Part shown: piece by piece, positions 1 through 9,640 of the stretch
How positions within the stretch are numbered: position 1 is the first letter of the stretch
How the letters are laid out: the number at the start of each line of letters is the position of its first letter
NCBI GenBank assembly: GCA_030220185.1
Contig: JASPKZ010007796.1
Coordinates: forward strand, 868,001 to 932,000
Direction of reading: 5' to 3'
Length of the DNA stretch: 64,000 nucleotides
Origin: Diploptera punctata
Taxonomy: Eukaryota > Arthropoda > Insecta > Blattodea > Blaberidae
The notes under the pieces: model-generated
Told to the model about the DNA's origin: nothing
Database searches by the model: none
Seen by the model: only the letters and a program-made list of their open reading frames with translations
Position numbers and translations under genes: made by a program

Positions 1-338
1 CTGATGATGGCCTGAACACTTCCGAAGCTTATTCCAACGTGTGAAGCAATTTCAGAAATTGTTACGCGCCGATCCTCCTCAATAATGTCCCGTACAGCAC
101 GAATGTTGTCTGCAGTGATGCTTGTTCGTTGCCGTCTTTGGTGGGGCTCATTTTCCACTGAATCCCGGCCCGCTAATTTTTTTTTGCGCCAATCATACAG
201 CTGCGTCTTCGAAAGGGCTGCTTCCCCGAACTGCGCATGGAGCCTTCTCAAAATTTTAGAAGGTTTAGTGCCTTCTTTCGCCAAAAACTTAATAATAATG
301 CGTTGCGCAAGAGACGTGTGTACCTCTTGCTCGCTCAT
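1..338 (-). CDS. Mariner-like transposase, N-terminal DNA-binding part (partial)
   Basis: The frame opens at ATG (338-336, protein start MSEQEVHTS) and stays open to the window edge, about 112 residues. It holds the paired helix-turn-helix region typical of mariner transposases. The first helix block contains IKFLAKEGTKPSKI and LSKTQLYDWRK. The second contains EEDRRVTISEIASHVGIS followed by FGSVQAII. Such a transposase binds its own terminal repeats and cuts and pastes the element. The catalytic domain would lie beyond position 1, so activity cannot be judged. No stop or frameshift is visible, unlike the copy near 47 kb, which has a nonsense codon and a large deletion. It is therefore the better-preserved copy. 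Confidence 0.8.
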   Translation of the reverse strand, partial: MSEQEVHTSLAQRIIIKFLAKEGTKPSKILRRLHAQFGEAALSKTQLYDWRKKKLAGRDSVENEPHQRRQRTSITADNIRAVRDIIEEDRRVTISEIASHVGISFGSVQAII

Positions 339-492
339 GGCATACTGAAGCAAGCGGCCGCTCTTCGGAGTGCGACACATCAAGATCCCTACTCCAGGCA
401 CCCCCACCAACTTCCCCTCCAAACCGCAACCTTTTCAGTTCGCTACCAGAGCCTCCAGATACAAATTCCGATTTATATTTGATCCACCCTCG
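1..492 (-). mobile_element. Mariner-like DNA transposon, 5' part, cut by the window edge
   Basis: The right boundary is a terminal inverted repeat reading CGAGGGTGGATCAAAT inward from 492, followed by TA at 493-494, the target dinucleotide of Tc1/mariner elements. The same terminus and coding sequence recur at 46645-47550 in nearly identical form, which confirms the boundary. The other end lies outside the window. Between the terminus and the start codon there are about 150 bases of leader. Confidence 0.85.
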
Positions 493-715
493 TATGTTGT
501 ATCAGCACGATATGCGATTTCACTCTCCACTTCGAAGCCCGCAATAGCCGCACTCGATGCGCGCGACTTCCCTGCTTTAAGAAGTATTGCATATAATTGA
601 TTATAATAGAATTATGAGATATATAAAGAAACATTTGTTCTTTCTCGGACACAATATTGCTTCCAAATGAATCCAATTTATTTTTGGTTCCAGTAATATT
701 AAATGATTTTTTAAG
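493..715. other. Unassigned spacer
   Basis: AT-rich sequence with a short GC-richer patch near 525-575. I see no gene, RNA or repeat boundary here. Confidence 0.4.
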
Positions 716-1262
716 TTCTTCTTCTTGTTCTTCTTCCTTTCATGGATCTGTTGGTGTAATCCAACGTTTGAAGGGTCTGCCCAAAGATCTCTTGCCTGGT
801 GGCTGGTAATCTAAGATTTGACGTGGTATTCTTGTTCTGCTCATTCTTGTTACGTGAGATTTCCAATTGTTTCTGTATTTTTGTACATATTCCATGATTG
901 ATTATGTTTAAATTCTTTGAGGATCTCAGAATTCCTTTTATGGCCTGTTCTTGAGTAGCCTGGAGTACGTCTAATAAATTTCATTTCTGCCGTAATTATT
1001 CTTTGTTCATCTACATTGCGAATTGTCCAGGTCTCACTGCCGTAACATAATATGGGTCTGGCCAGTGTTTTATAAATTCTAGTTCGTGTGTGTTGCTGTA
1101 CTGTGTTTGGCTTGGAAATATTATTTATAATTCCTGTTACTCTGTTAAATTATATATTTTTTGACTAAAATCTTTTTCCTCTTCGTATGTAACTTGGTAC
1201 CTGAGGTAGTTAAATGTGTTAGTTTGTTCTAATTTTTTCGTTAAATCTAGGAATTGGGATTT
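716..1262 (-). pseudogene. LINE reverse transcriptase C-terminal fragment (YGSETWT / GRPFKRW type)
   Basis: Reading the minus strand gives the distal part of a non-LTR retrotransposon polymerase: an RIYKTLARPILCYGSETWT block, an RRTPGYSR block, and the end signature QPPGKRSLGRPFKRW. These blocks lie downstream of the catalytic domain in insect LINE ORF2 proteins. At least one frameshift breaks the frame around 900. The + strand near 716-735 is TTCTTCTTG-rich, matching a GAA-type tail. The same family recurs at 25.3, 41.3, 50.1, 54.9, 59.1 and 61.3 kb. The copy is dead and 5'-truncated. Confidence 0.75.
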
Positions 1263-1435
1263 TCCTGGTGTTAATCAATTAAACTATTTACCCGGGCTAA
1301 TACCTACGTAAAAGTCTTTTATGTCCAAGCTTTCAGCCTCAATCTCCGAGGCTGTATTGTGTGAAGTTTACGTTTATTTTCGTCAATTTATCCGTCTAGT
1401 CTCCAGATTAGCTACAATTAATCTATACAATGTAA

Positions 1436-1845
1436 TTACACTGGTCAACATGATTTCTTGTCTCATGAGTATCAATAGTTGTACATAATGCAGTTTTTAT
1501 TGTGTTTTCAAATATGTATTCGGAATTTTTCCATCACCCACAGTTTTTTATTTCAATTTCAATTAATGGATTTAAATAATTCTTTTTTAATAAACGTTTT
1601 TTCGTCCATTTGTCTATTGAGCGATGAGCATGGGGAACACTTTCATCAGGAGATTTCAGCTATGGAAAAGAGATATCAAGGCAAATGGAATCCTAATATG
1701 CTGGCCGATTATTGTTGGACCATCAACAGGGATGCTCCACAGGCGAAATATAGCAGAAGATAGTCTTTTCTTACTTTCTAGGTCAGTCCGAATGTTCGAA
1801 TATTGTGTAGTTACGAATGTAAAAAATATTAAAGTGTTTGAAATT
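1436..1845 (+). repeat. Dispersed repeat with conserved peptide EKRYQGKWNPN...LADYCW
   Basis: About 400 bases here match the reverse complement of 13570-13993. Both copies encode an ISAMEKRYQGK stretch followed by LADYCWTINRDAP and then degenerate. I recognise this peptide as one that recurs in repeat-associated hypothetical proteins of invertebrates, so the unit probably derives from a larger transposon-encoded protein. No intact ORF survives, and the peptide is followed by stops. The parent transposon class is unknown to me. Confidence 0.55.
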
Positions 1846-1985
1846 ATAAATTCCTGTCTCTCGGAGACCTTACGTGATGGAGAAAAACCGATATCATATT
1901 TGAATTCGGGAGAAAAAATACTATCAGAATCACATATTTTTCTTTCTGAGACAAAAAAAAAAGCTTCTTTTTTGTTGCTCAGTGT
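1828..1985 (+). repeat. Repeat pair member, second copy at 46426-46583
   Basis: A stretch starting AGTGTTTGAAATTATA and ending near TTGTTGCTCAGTG is nearly duplicated at 46.4 kb. There it abuts a truncated Helentron-like element; here it abuts the EKRYQGK repeat. The differing neighbours show it is an independent dispersed unit, or the shared edge of a larger one. Confidence 0.6.
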
Positions 1986-2100
1986 AATAAGACCAGCTGT
2001 AACTTATGGCTGTGAAATACGGGTAGTGAAAGAATCTGATAAACAAAAACTATTAATCTTTGAAATGAAAATCTTATGGACTTCATTTCTGTTCGTATTA
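1985..2100 (+). pseudogene. Short LINE polymerase fragment
   Basis: The + frame reads VIRPAVTYGCEIRVVKESDK then LLIFEMKIL, which resembles the LIRPxVTYGSETWxL...FERKIL block of LINE C-termini. It is only about 40 codons long and flanked by unrelated sequence. Confidence 0.5.
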
Positions 2101-2288
2101 GTAGTCTAAAATAAATTATTTGGAGACGATGGATAATTTTATTTGGGATTTATTTTGCATATGTTACGAATGCAATTATGCGGTTTTTATAAATAAAAAC
2201 ATTTCTATAAATCATTTATTTCAACTTAAATATTTAAAAACAAAAATTAAACTCTAAAGACAAACGTTTACTTCCATGTATATTAATA

Positions 2289-2449
<161 letters not shown>

Positions 2450-2860
2450 ATCGAATCCGTAGGTTCGTGGCCGCGCGGACCTAAGCTTTCCATACATCCC
2501 TATTCTGAGTTAATGTTTTACAATCATCCCCTGTATAATCTACTTCTCACAAATCATATAATGTTATTCTCCCACCTCATTCTTGGTTTACCAAATGGGT
2601 GTTTCCTCTGGTTTTCCTATAAGAAGCTTCCATGCACCTCTTTCATCCCCCATACGTGTCACATGCCCTGTCCATCGCAGTCTACGAGACTTAGGAGTTC
2701 TTATTATATCTAGCTTCCTATACATATCATGCACTATTATGTAGTTTTCTCCATTCACCTGTCTGTTCATCTCTTTTTGGCCAGACAGGTGAATGGAGAA
2801 AATTACATAATAGTGAACTACATGATATTTGTAGAAAGCGAGATATAGACTTATTTATTT
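2450..2860 (-). mobile_element. RTE-type LINE 3' fragment with an inverted 5' end
   Basis: The minus strand gives the family 3' terminus (CCGCGCGGCCACGAACC region) and then the C-terminal peptide signature RRLRWTGHVTRMG. Near 2766 the sequence flips: 2732-2765 and 2782-2815 are inverted copies of the same segment (CACTATTATGTA...CCTGTCTG), with the distal part now on the plus strand. This arrangement is the hallmark of twin-primed LINE insertion. Coding capacity is lost. Confidence 0.75.
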
Positions 2861-2889
2861 TTACATTTGTACTGAAATTCTTATTTTAA

Positions 2890-3590
2890 GGTAAGACGGT
2901 AGGCCAAAATTTAAAAAAAAATTGTGTTTTATAATTAAATAGTCTATTCTTTTCTGAACATTTCTGTATATTTTTTTAGGATGAAAAAATCCAAGGAGCA
3001 AGTCCTCCGGGAGGGACTTTAAGCCGTGGGTCCCGAGTCTGAAGATTTTCAGGCTCGTAAAAGATCCTTAAGCCTGAATGAAAAGGCCTCTAAGCAAAAT
3101 TTACCGAATTTTCCCGTCCTAGTACTACCTTGTTTTGCTATATGTCAGTATGAGGCGGAACGCTGACCACGGACCACTCAAATGACATCTATACGAAAAC
3201 AAGTATAACTAAATTAGTATGGTTCAAATTCTTCCCTGTAGGGGAAAGCGCCTAAATCTCTGTTAAGGGAAACATGGGCTTACAAGATACAAGAAGATCT
3301 CAGGAACTATTAGAGATATTTACAGGCAGTAAACATAGTTATATTAAATATATGGAACCACAATCACGATGATATCTTCTATAAATCCTCACTTATGATT
3401 TTTAAAAGTATTTTTAAATAAAAAAAGATACTAGTGGAAACAAAATATATATAGAGCATGAATATGATCTTTACAAACCTCATTTAATATGCTGTAAAAA
3501 TTTCATTACAATCCATCTAGTAGTTCCTGAGAAAATGGGTCTCAAATTCCCATGTTTTAACATTGATGGGATAGGGCCTACCGTCTCACC
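2890..3590. mobile_element. TTAA-flanked terminal-inverted-repeat element with a nested SINE
   Basis: GGTAAGACGGTAGGCC at 2890 and its near-perfect inverse GGCCTACCGTCTCACC ending at 3590 form 16-bp terminal inverted repeats with one mismatch. Both sides are flanked by TTAA (2886-2889 and 3591-3594). TTAA duplication is used by piggyBac and some Sola elements. There is no transposase, and without the SINE inside it is about 380 bp, so it is a MITE-sized non-autonomous element. Confidence 0.65.
2974..3288 (+). mobile_element. SINE-A copy, 5'-truncated
   Basis: Shares the body of the SINE-A family: GGAGCAAGTCCTCCGGGAGG, CCGTGGGTCCCGAGTC, TCTAAGCAAAATTTACC, and the end AACATGGGCTTACAAGATAC. The tRNA-like head present in the copies at 16.9 and 30.8 kb is missing. 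It sits inside the TTAA element. Confidence 0.75.
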
Positions 3591-3594
3591 TTAA

Positions 3595-3953
3595 CTGTAT
3601 GTTGTTTATTAGGAAGAATTATGTCAAATATCGTATTAATCAGAAAGGAAGATAACATAATAATAGGTTTATCTGGATGTTAAAATCTGTGTAAAGCTAC
3701 CATGATTCTAAGCCCCCGAGTAAAGTTATGTTGTTTGCTAACGAAAGAATTTATAGGTTGTAATGTAACAGGAGATATCGTGCAGAAGAGTGATAAATTC
3801 TATCTAGTTATGTTAACACCTGATAAAGTTAGACCATTTTCTAATGGATTAGCTAATATTTACACCAGCGCCTGCTATAAAAATACTTTATTATACGACA
3901 AACAACAGCTAATGTTGTTCATTGTATAAGAAAAATTAGAGCTACTGAATTTA
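3595..3953. other. Unassigned spacer
   Basis: A 75-codon plus-strand frame (3702-3929) has no recognisable motif, and I do not call it a gene. No repeat match seen within the window. Confidence 0.4.
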
Positions 3954-4630
3954 TCATAAGCAATGCCACGAGTGATTTCCAATTATCTACAGAATTTGGA
4001 AATCAAGAGTGGCATTTGTTAGGACTATTTAACAAATAAAATTAAGCTGTTTACTCACAAATCATTATTTAAATATAGTTTGAAAACAAATGAGAAACGA
4101 TTGGTACGCTTCAATTGCTTATTTTGTTCGATCACTGCAACCAGATCATAATATTATTTATTGCCAAAAGTTCGCAATGTTGTAAGAATGCACTCTAGTG
4201 GAGAAAAAATGAAACACATCAAACTGTATATTAATTCATTTCTGATGTCCTATGATGTAATATGACAATTATATTTATCTGGGAAAAAATACTTTTAAGA
4301 AAGTGCAAACAGTGGTTTCTTTTTTTGGTGTTATAATCAATTGCTACAAATGTTTTTATATTAACTTCCGCATGCGGTATTTGTTGACAATTCATGTCTG
4401 ATCTATACCATTTGGTTTGCCCGTATTTCTTGGTGAGTCAGTCAAACTGGCAAAATCATCTTATTTGACCTATTCAGAGAATGTTTAAAAGAAAAAGCGG
4501 TGCTTTCTTTATTATGATAAACTTTAGTTGGTAAATTCTAGGCGAAACACGACTGTGATTGGTTGTAAATGAAAAATCATTGAAATGAGATTGGTCATTG
4601 ACTCCCATTTGGGACATGAGTTAAATAGTC
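3954..4630 (-). mobile_element. Helentron-like non-autonomous element, copy A
   Basis: Read on the minus strand, the unit begins GACTATTTAACTCATG at 4630. Near its other end it carries the inverse GTTAAATAGTC, followed by an imperfect hairpin (8 + 10 bp stem with a 3x3 internal loop) and the terminus GCTTATGA at 3954. This order of terminal repeat, subterminal inverse repeat and 3' hairpin matches Helitron2/Helentron-derived elements. No protein is encoded. Seven related copies occur in the window. Confidence 0.65.
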
Positions 4631-5261
4631 CTAATAAATTGATAGAAATGCTAACTAAAGTTTTATATCTCTAGTGTTCGAATAATTAAGAATTAAGAAA
4701 TTAAGAATTATATGGAACATATTATGAATCAACAAAAAATACATTTTTCCACGACCTAACAAGGGAACTGTCAACTATTGCATGCAGAAACCTACGTTGA
4801 TAAGCGTTGTGATATATAAATGTCATGTAAAAATATGTTGTTTTTAACCGCAAGGTACAAAAATCGAGCACCAAATTATAGGGAAGTATTACAACTCCTG
4901 TATTGGCAGACTGGATAACCCTCACTACCCGCTGTCCGTGCTGCAATCCAATCCCGCCTCATCACTTTTTCACTCCGCCCTTAAACGTCATGCAGGAAAT
5001 TACGACGGTACGTCTGTTCCGTAGTGTTGGTTGCCATAGCTGGATACTGGCTTCGATTTGTGTGCCTTGCAGTTGAAAACGGCAGGTATTTTTTTGGATA
5101 CGACCTTGGTATATCACGTCGCTTCTCTGGGAGAAATATCAAGGTAGGTTTCGGTATGGATTGATTGACAGTTTCCATGTAAGTAAAAATGTTATTTGTG
5201 AACTTTTGCAGTTTTTATTTTTACATCTTATAAAATAAAAATTAAAATATACCTGTTGGCA
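4631..5261. other. Apparently single-copy spacer
   Basis: No match to other repeats in the window. Slightly GC-richer around 4905-5160. A minus-strand frame of 65 codons (4981-5178) has no recognisable domain. AAATATCAAG/GTAGGT at 5136 resembles a splice donor, but there is no other support for an exon. Confidence 0.35.
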
Positions 5262-5600
5262 GGTGCCGTCGTCGTCAACTGTGTTAAAATATTATATTAA
5301 AATGCTATTTGGAGGCCTTTTGGAAGTTAACTTCCATCATCAGCAGGATGAGTCTGCTACTATCTGTTGTTCACGATGATATGGACTTGAAGTGTCGTTA
5401 GTAGCAACTGACTTGTTTTTAACGATCTCGTAATGAGGGTTGTACGACTGGGGTGTGTTCTCATTAATTAGTAAGCTGTTGTTTACTTATTTTATAATTT
5501 CTAGATCTTCCAATACATTTATCTTTGCTGGAACCTTTTCTCTGTGAACTATTGTTAGGGTGTTTTCTATTGTGTTTATTCGGTGACCACATTTTACATC
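5262..5600 (-). pseudogene. Probable Penelope-like element C-terminal fragment and 3' hairpin
   Basis: The minus strand reads GHRINTIENTLTIVHREK, then INVLEDLEIIK, then LLINENTPQSYNPHYEIV. This layout resembles the region after the GIY-YIG endonuclease of Penelope-like retroelements. One in-frame stop interrupts it. Downstream the strand reads CTGATGA directly followed by the palindrome TGGAAGTTAACTTCCA, a hammerhead-like arrangement at 5329-5351. The assignment is by pattern only. Confidence 0.45.
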
Positions 5601-5610
5601 TTACTCACTT

Positions 5611-5695
5611 GTAAGACAAATGTCAGGATGCTTTAAGGCCCAAACGGTCCCCGACCATCATCTGGCCATCATTGTCATTAATATCATATTCGCAT
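5611..5695 (+). mobile_element. SINE-B body fragment
   Basis: TGTAAGACAAATGTCAGG followed by GGCCCAAACGGTCCCCGA and TCTGGCCATCAT is the central body of SINE-B. Both the head and the tail are missing. Confidence 0.7.
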
Positions 5696-5903
5696 TGTTC
5701 ATATGAATATGTGTGTGTGTGAGTGGTATGTTTCGTCTTATTGTTGTGTTGTCCTGACGTTGAGCTGATCGCTCATTTGAGGAGGCCTTCCATGACCTTA
5801 TGTGGTCAAAAAAGTTTGTGTCTGATCCATAGTTTTAAATCCCTCTCCCGACAGGTTGTGCCACTGTAAACCTGATGTGCCACGTGGCACACAAAAGCAC
5901 CTA
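5696..5903. other. Unassigned spacer
   Basis: Contains a short GTGTGTGTGTG run near 5708. Nothing else is recognised. Confidence 0.4.
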
Positions 5904-6278
5904 TTTTTTTTTCAAATGCCCCAGGTTTGTCTTTCGACATTCCTGGTTTCTCTCCTGGCATGGTATACCTGTAACCCACTTCTGAGGTTGGGACGCCTGG
6001 AAGGCGGGGTTACGTTGCCTCGATGATACAATGGGTGATGATGATGATAATGGTGCGCCAGGAGAGTCCCTAATCCTAAGCTTAACCTAAGATGAATATG
6101 AATGATGATGATTGCGATGGCCATATGATTTCGGGGATCGTTTGGGCCTTAAAGTTTTTCTGACATTTGTCTTACAGGTGAGGAAAGACCCGGATAAAAA
6201 CCTCACCCAGAAAAACTGCCCCGACCGGGCCCGCTGCGTGACAAGGCCGCATGCTACCTCGAGACCACAGCGGTGGAC
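5904..6278 (-). mobile_element. SINE-B, type-2 3' half
   Basis: From 6278 the minus strand starts GTCCACCGCTGTGGTCTC, a tRNA-like head with damaged B box. It continues through the SINE-B body (CTGTAAGACAAATGTCAG), a CATCAT linker, and the type-2 tail GGGACTCTCCTGGCGCACC to TACCATGCCAGGAGAGAAAC and CCTGGGGCATTTG. Type-2 tails recur at 47.6 and 49.7 kb. Confidence 0.8.
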
Positions 6279-6689
6279 TCTTACACAACAAATAAAAAAA
6301 TTAATAGCAGAAATGGCATATATAAAAATAACAAAATAATGTATTAAATAAACGAATAGATTTAAGTGAATGGTGTGTAACATATTATGAATCCTTGTTA
6401 AAATATTTTTAATCATAAATTGGAATTTTAAATTTGTACAATTAAAAAAAAGAAAAGAAAAAGAAAGAAAAAAAAGTTTCTTGGTGATGGTAACTATGTA
6501 TTATAATCAACCATTACTTGAAAATGATGTCACACAAGGAGATTGAAACGTTGACTTAAGGACAAAGTGATACAGACAATTAATTTTTCGAATTGATGAA
6601 ATACATTTTTTAAATACATTAAAAAAAACAAATTGTAGGCCTAATTGAAGTATACATACTATAAAGTAGAAATTTTGTAAAAATGGTTT
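6279..6689. other. Unassigned AT-rich spacer
   Basis: A-rich runs near 6440-6475. No gene or repeat boundary seen. Confidence 0.4.
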
Positions 6690-6990
6690 CTTAAAATTGA
6701 AATTGATCCTCTAATGGTAGCGATGGCAATTCTAGAAAGAAACACCCTGTCCAAATCTAAGAAATTCCAAAATTTAGCTAAGAATCCTGGTATAGTACCT
6801 CTTGCCCCGATCATCAATCCTGTGACAGTTATACTATCTAATTGGCATTTATCTTTATAATAGTCAATTGTTGGCTCATATATGACTTTCTTTTCAGAGT
6901 CAACTTCCTCAGTTGGCCACTATGAGCCTCAAAACGAATTGTGGGATCTAATATCATACCAATTATAGAAGATGGTCTAAATGCAATCTA
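6690..6990 (-). pseudogene. LINE-like C-terminal fragment with GLMIGARGTIP
   Basis: The minus strand encodes MILDPTIRFEAHSGQ. After one frameshift it continues EVDSEKKVIYEPTIDYY and then TVTGLMIGARGTIPGF with a following FLSRIAIA. I recognise DPTIRFE...GLxIGARGTIP as a recurring C-terminal region of insect non-LTR retrotransposon proteins, possibly R2-like. The exact clade is uncertain. Broken and isolated. Confidence 0.5.
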
Positions 6991-7012
6991 TACAAAAAAA
7001 AAACAACTACCG

Positions 7013-7157
7013 AAATTGTTCCCTACTTAGCCAATTACCTCAAGCAGTAGTGTTTGAGGTTGTATTCTGATGGTCCCTTATTCAAACTCCTGTTACAAAC
7101 AATCTGATTTGTTCCCTTGCAACCATGTGCAGCGGTTAATTGACGCAGCACCCTTTA
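7013..7157 (-). mobile_element. Mariner-like terminal fragment, related to 50726-50880
   Basis: The reverse complement of this stretch (CCGCTGCACATGGTTGCAAGG then TCAAACACTACTGCTTGAGG, allowing substitutions) matches the first 150 bases of the degenerate transposon at 50.7 kb. Only one terminus is present. Confidence 0.55.
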
Positions 7158-7242
7158 TATGTAAGGTTAGATTGATTGAATAATGTAACAAATTACTAGT
7201 AAACATACACAATTTTTTATTCAATGCCACCCACGTTGTCAT

Positions 7243-7340
7243 TTCGATTATGGTATTCTCTCCTGGCATGCGTTATTGTAACCCACTTCTGAGTTTGGGA
7301 CGCCTGGAAGGCGGAGACGCTGCCCCGATGATACATGAAA
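7243..7340 (-). mobile_element. SINE-B type-2 tail fragment
   Basis: TTCTCTCCTGGCATGCG, AACCCACTTCTGAG and GGGACGCCTGGAAGGCGG are the type-2 SINE-B 3' sequence in reverse. Confidence 0.7.
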
Positions 7341-8119
7341 GGTGTTCTTAAGTTGAGAATAGAAAAATGTTGATGCAAAGAATTCTTTACACCAAAGTAC
7401 TGTGTGAAAATGTCTGAAGAATCTCTGAACGTTTTGTGGTTAGAGAGTGCTTCAATCCTGTAGAGCCCCTCTATCTCCCCCTCGTTCTGTTTATAAAATA
7501 AATCTATATGTACGTGTTGTGGCAGATTAATTAACACGTTAAATGGGGCTGGTAGCTGACTGCTCTAAGTTTTCGGTTTCAATTCATGAAGGTTCCTGGA
7601 TATTAATCCTAAGGGGGTGGAAGTTTTAACACTTCTCTAAATCAATATCCCCGACACAACCCCAGCACTACATCTCCTTAATTAGCTTTACTTCATCAGT
7701 TATATCTGCAATTCACACTTCATATCATTACGGTATATCCCTCTAAACCTCGTCACCAATTATATTTCACATTTATCCGATAATTTCCCTTAACACTATA
7801 TAAACTTGTTTTCTTCGAAATTTCACTCTGAGATAAAACAGTTCGTAGAATCAACATGGGCCTCTACATTCTAAGGATTATGATGTAAATTTGGTATGTT
7901 AATTTAAACAATTATAAACTAGATATTTTTAATAACCGAGTTTACGTAAAACTATACTGGCCCATGCCTCCACCCCTTGGGATACCTCGGTCAGAGACCA
8001 TACTTCCATGGGCCATATACTCGTACTTGTCCTCCCTTATCTATCGGGTCCACGTTCAAGGTTCTCGGCAATAAAACCAACACCTCAGGGAGAAGGTGTT
8101 GGAGTCGCAACTTTAGGGA
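7341..8119. other. Unassigned spacer
   Basis: No recognised element. The minus-strand frame at 7217-7537 is largely translated SINE tail and unknown sequence. Confidence 0.4.
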
Positions 8120-8705
8120 AATTGCTGACCTGCATAGTACGTCAGGTCGCTCTATCCTGAAGACCCCACAGTTGGTCCACGGGCTCCTCGAGCCTAGCCG
8201 GGAGGACTGCTGTCACAGATCCACCGACCATTCTCCTCCAGGGACGCATCCTGCAGCCGTTGTGAGACCGGCTAGGGCTTGAACCCTCAAGCCCTACAGT
8301 GTGAGACTTTAGTACATCCAGGTGCTCATCTCCTGGTGACCCCACAGTTTGTCCACGAGCCCGTAGGCTTAGCCGGGAACCAGCACAGTTGCTCCCCTCT
8401 GCACTGGTCCGAACCGTGCCCTGGTCTGCCCCCACGGACGTGTCCTGTTGCAGTTGTGGGCCAGCAAATAGCTCGCAAGCTCCAGCAGGTGAGCAATAGT
8501 ACGACAGGGCGCTCAACTCCTGCCGACCCCACTAATGGTTAACGAGTCCCTTGGACTTAGCCGGGAGGACTGTTTAGCAGATCCACCGACCTTTCCCCCA
8601 GTGCACCACCTGGGGACGTGTTTTGTTGCTGAAGTGGGTCCAGCCTGAGTGTTAGTACGTCAGGTCGCTCAACTCCTGACGATCTCACAGATTGTCCTTG
8701 GGTCA
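8120..8705. repeat. GC-rich degenerate tandem array, unit about 160-185 bp
   Basis: A related block recurs at about 8136, 8314, 8498 and 8655, with core GTACGTCAGGTCGCTC, then CTCCTGA and ACCCCACAGTTGGTCC. The segment CCTAGCCGGGAGGACTG and TAGCAGATCCACCGACC also repeats. The array is much more GC-rich than its surroundings. Open frames across it shift between units, so it is probably not coding. Confidence 0.65.
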
Positions 8706-8990
8706 CTCGGTCACGAAGTCGGCGCTAATCCCGCACCCAAAAAACCGTGCTTTCTCCTCTTTCCAGCTCGTAAAGCTAAACTGTGACGCATCATAATAAC
8801 GACGTTTAAATTTCGAGAGCGAGGCGAGAATAATGGTCTAGCATTGGTGGGAATATATTTGCGAGTCGCCGATTCGCGAGTTGAAAGACCCGCGCAAATC
8901 ACCGAAATGCCTGGGCTGTGATTCCAGTCATCTCTACCACCATTTCCCTCCCCGTCGGGAATGATCATTGGCCAGAGGCTTCTATGTTTC
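8706..8990 (-). repeat. Module shared with 31409-31560 (ICAGLSTRESATRKYIPTN peptide)
   Basis: The minus strand translates to WNHSPGISVICAGLSTRESA and KYIPTNARP. The plus strand at 31.44 kb encodes the related WNESLDISMVCAGHSTRES. The same order of blocks in two places shows a dispersed repeat of unknown class, possibly the 3' region of a Penelope-like or LTR element. Confidence 0.5.
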
Positions 8991-9249
8991 GAAGTGTATC
9001 GAACCTAAGCCTAGAAAGTTATGCCTATGTAAAATGTGGCGAGGAACGGAGGGCGATCAGTCTGTTTTAGCAGCGGTATAGTGATCAGAGCGAGAGAGAA
9101 CTGCAGTAATTGAAGGCGTACGAGACAGTGAAATAAACATTGAATCAAGATTAATTAGTGTTACTAATTTTGATTAAGAGTTCAGTGAGAGATTTTAAAC
9201 TGTACATTACACACTTTTTTGATCACACAAGAAGTGGAGAGCCTCCCCG

Positions 9250-9640
9250 AATCAGTAATCAGCGTTTAATGTTTTGAAACTTTGTCCTAAATTTATTTTG
9301 TTTCTTGTCATTTCCTAATGTCTTTGATTACTCTCTTCAGTCTGGTATTAATCTGTTTATATATTGTTTTGTTTATTTTATTTTCTCTTATATTTAGTTT
9401 TTTATGTGCTAGAATTTATTTTATATCTTGAAACTGGCTCCTAAATTTAAATATTTTACTTTTCCTCTCCCTTTTAACTAAAACTTTGAAATGTAGTCCA
9501 TATGTTCTATTAATTTTATTTCTGTAACTGAACTGCACCCGAGCATGAGCAGCTGCTCATTCGAGTCTCAGTACCGTGTAAAACATTTATCTGTGAATAA
9601 AATTTATTCTTATTAAAAACACATTAAAATTACTGACATT
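9250..9640 (+). mobile_element. LINE 3' UTR (same family as 41160-42480)
   Basis: CTAATGTCTTTGATTAC, TCTGGTATTAATCTGTTT and TTCTGTAACTGAACTGCACCC occur here and, inverted, at 41.2-42.4 kb. It ends GAATAAAATTTATTCTTATT, so a polyadenylation-like AATAAA sits at the end. No coding part is visible. Confidence 0.55.

Noticed and set aside
3954..4630. Initial reading of the Helentron-like family as ordinary terminal-inverted-repeat MITEs
   Set aside because: The inverse repeat is internal, with a hairpin outside it, and no target duplication is seen. That fits rolling-circle ends better.
8142..8532. Overlapping frames on both strands in the GC-rich tandem array
   Set aside because: GC-rich repeats lack stops by composition. 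The frames shift between units, so they are not a repeated protein domain.
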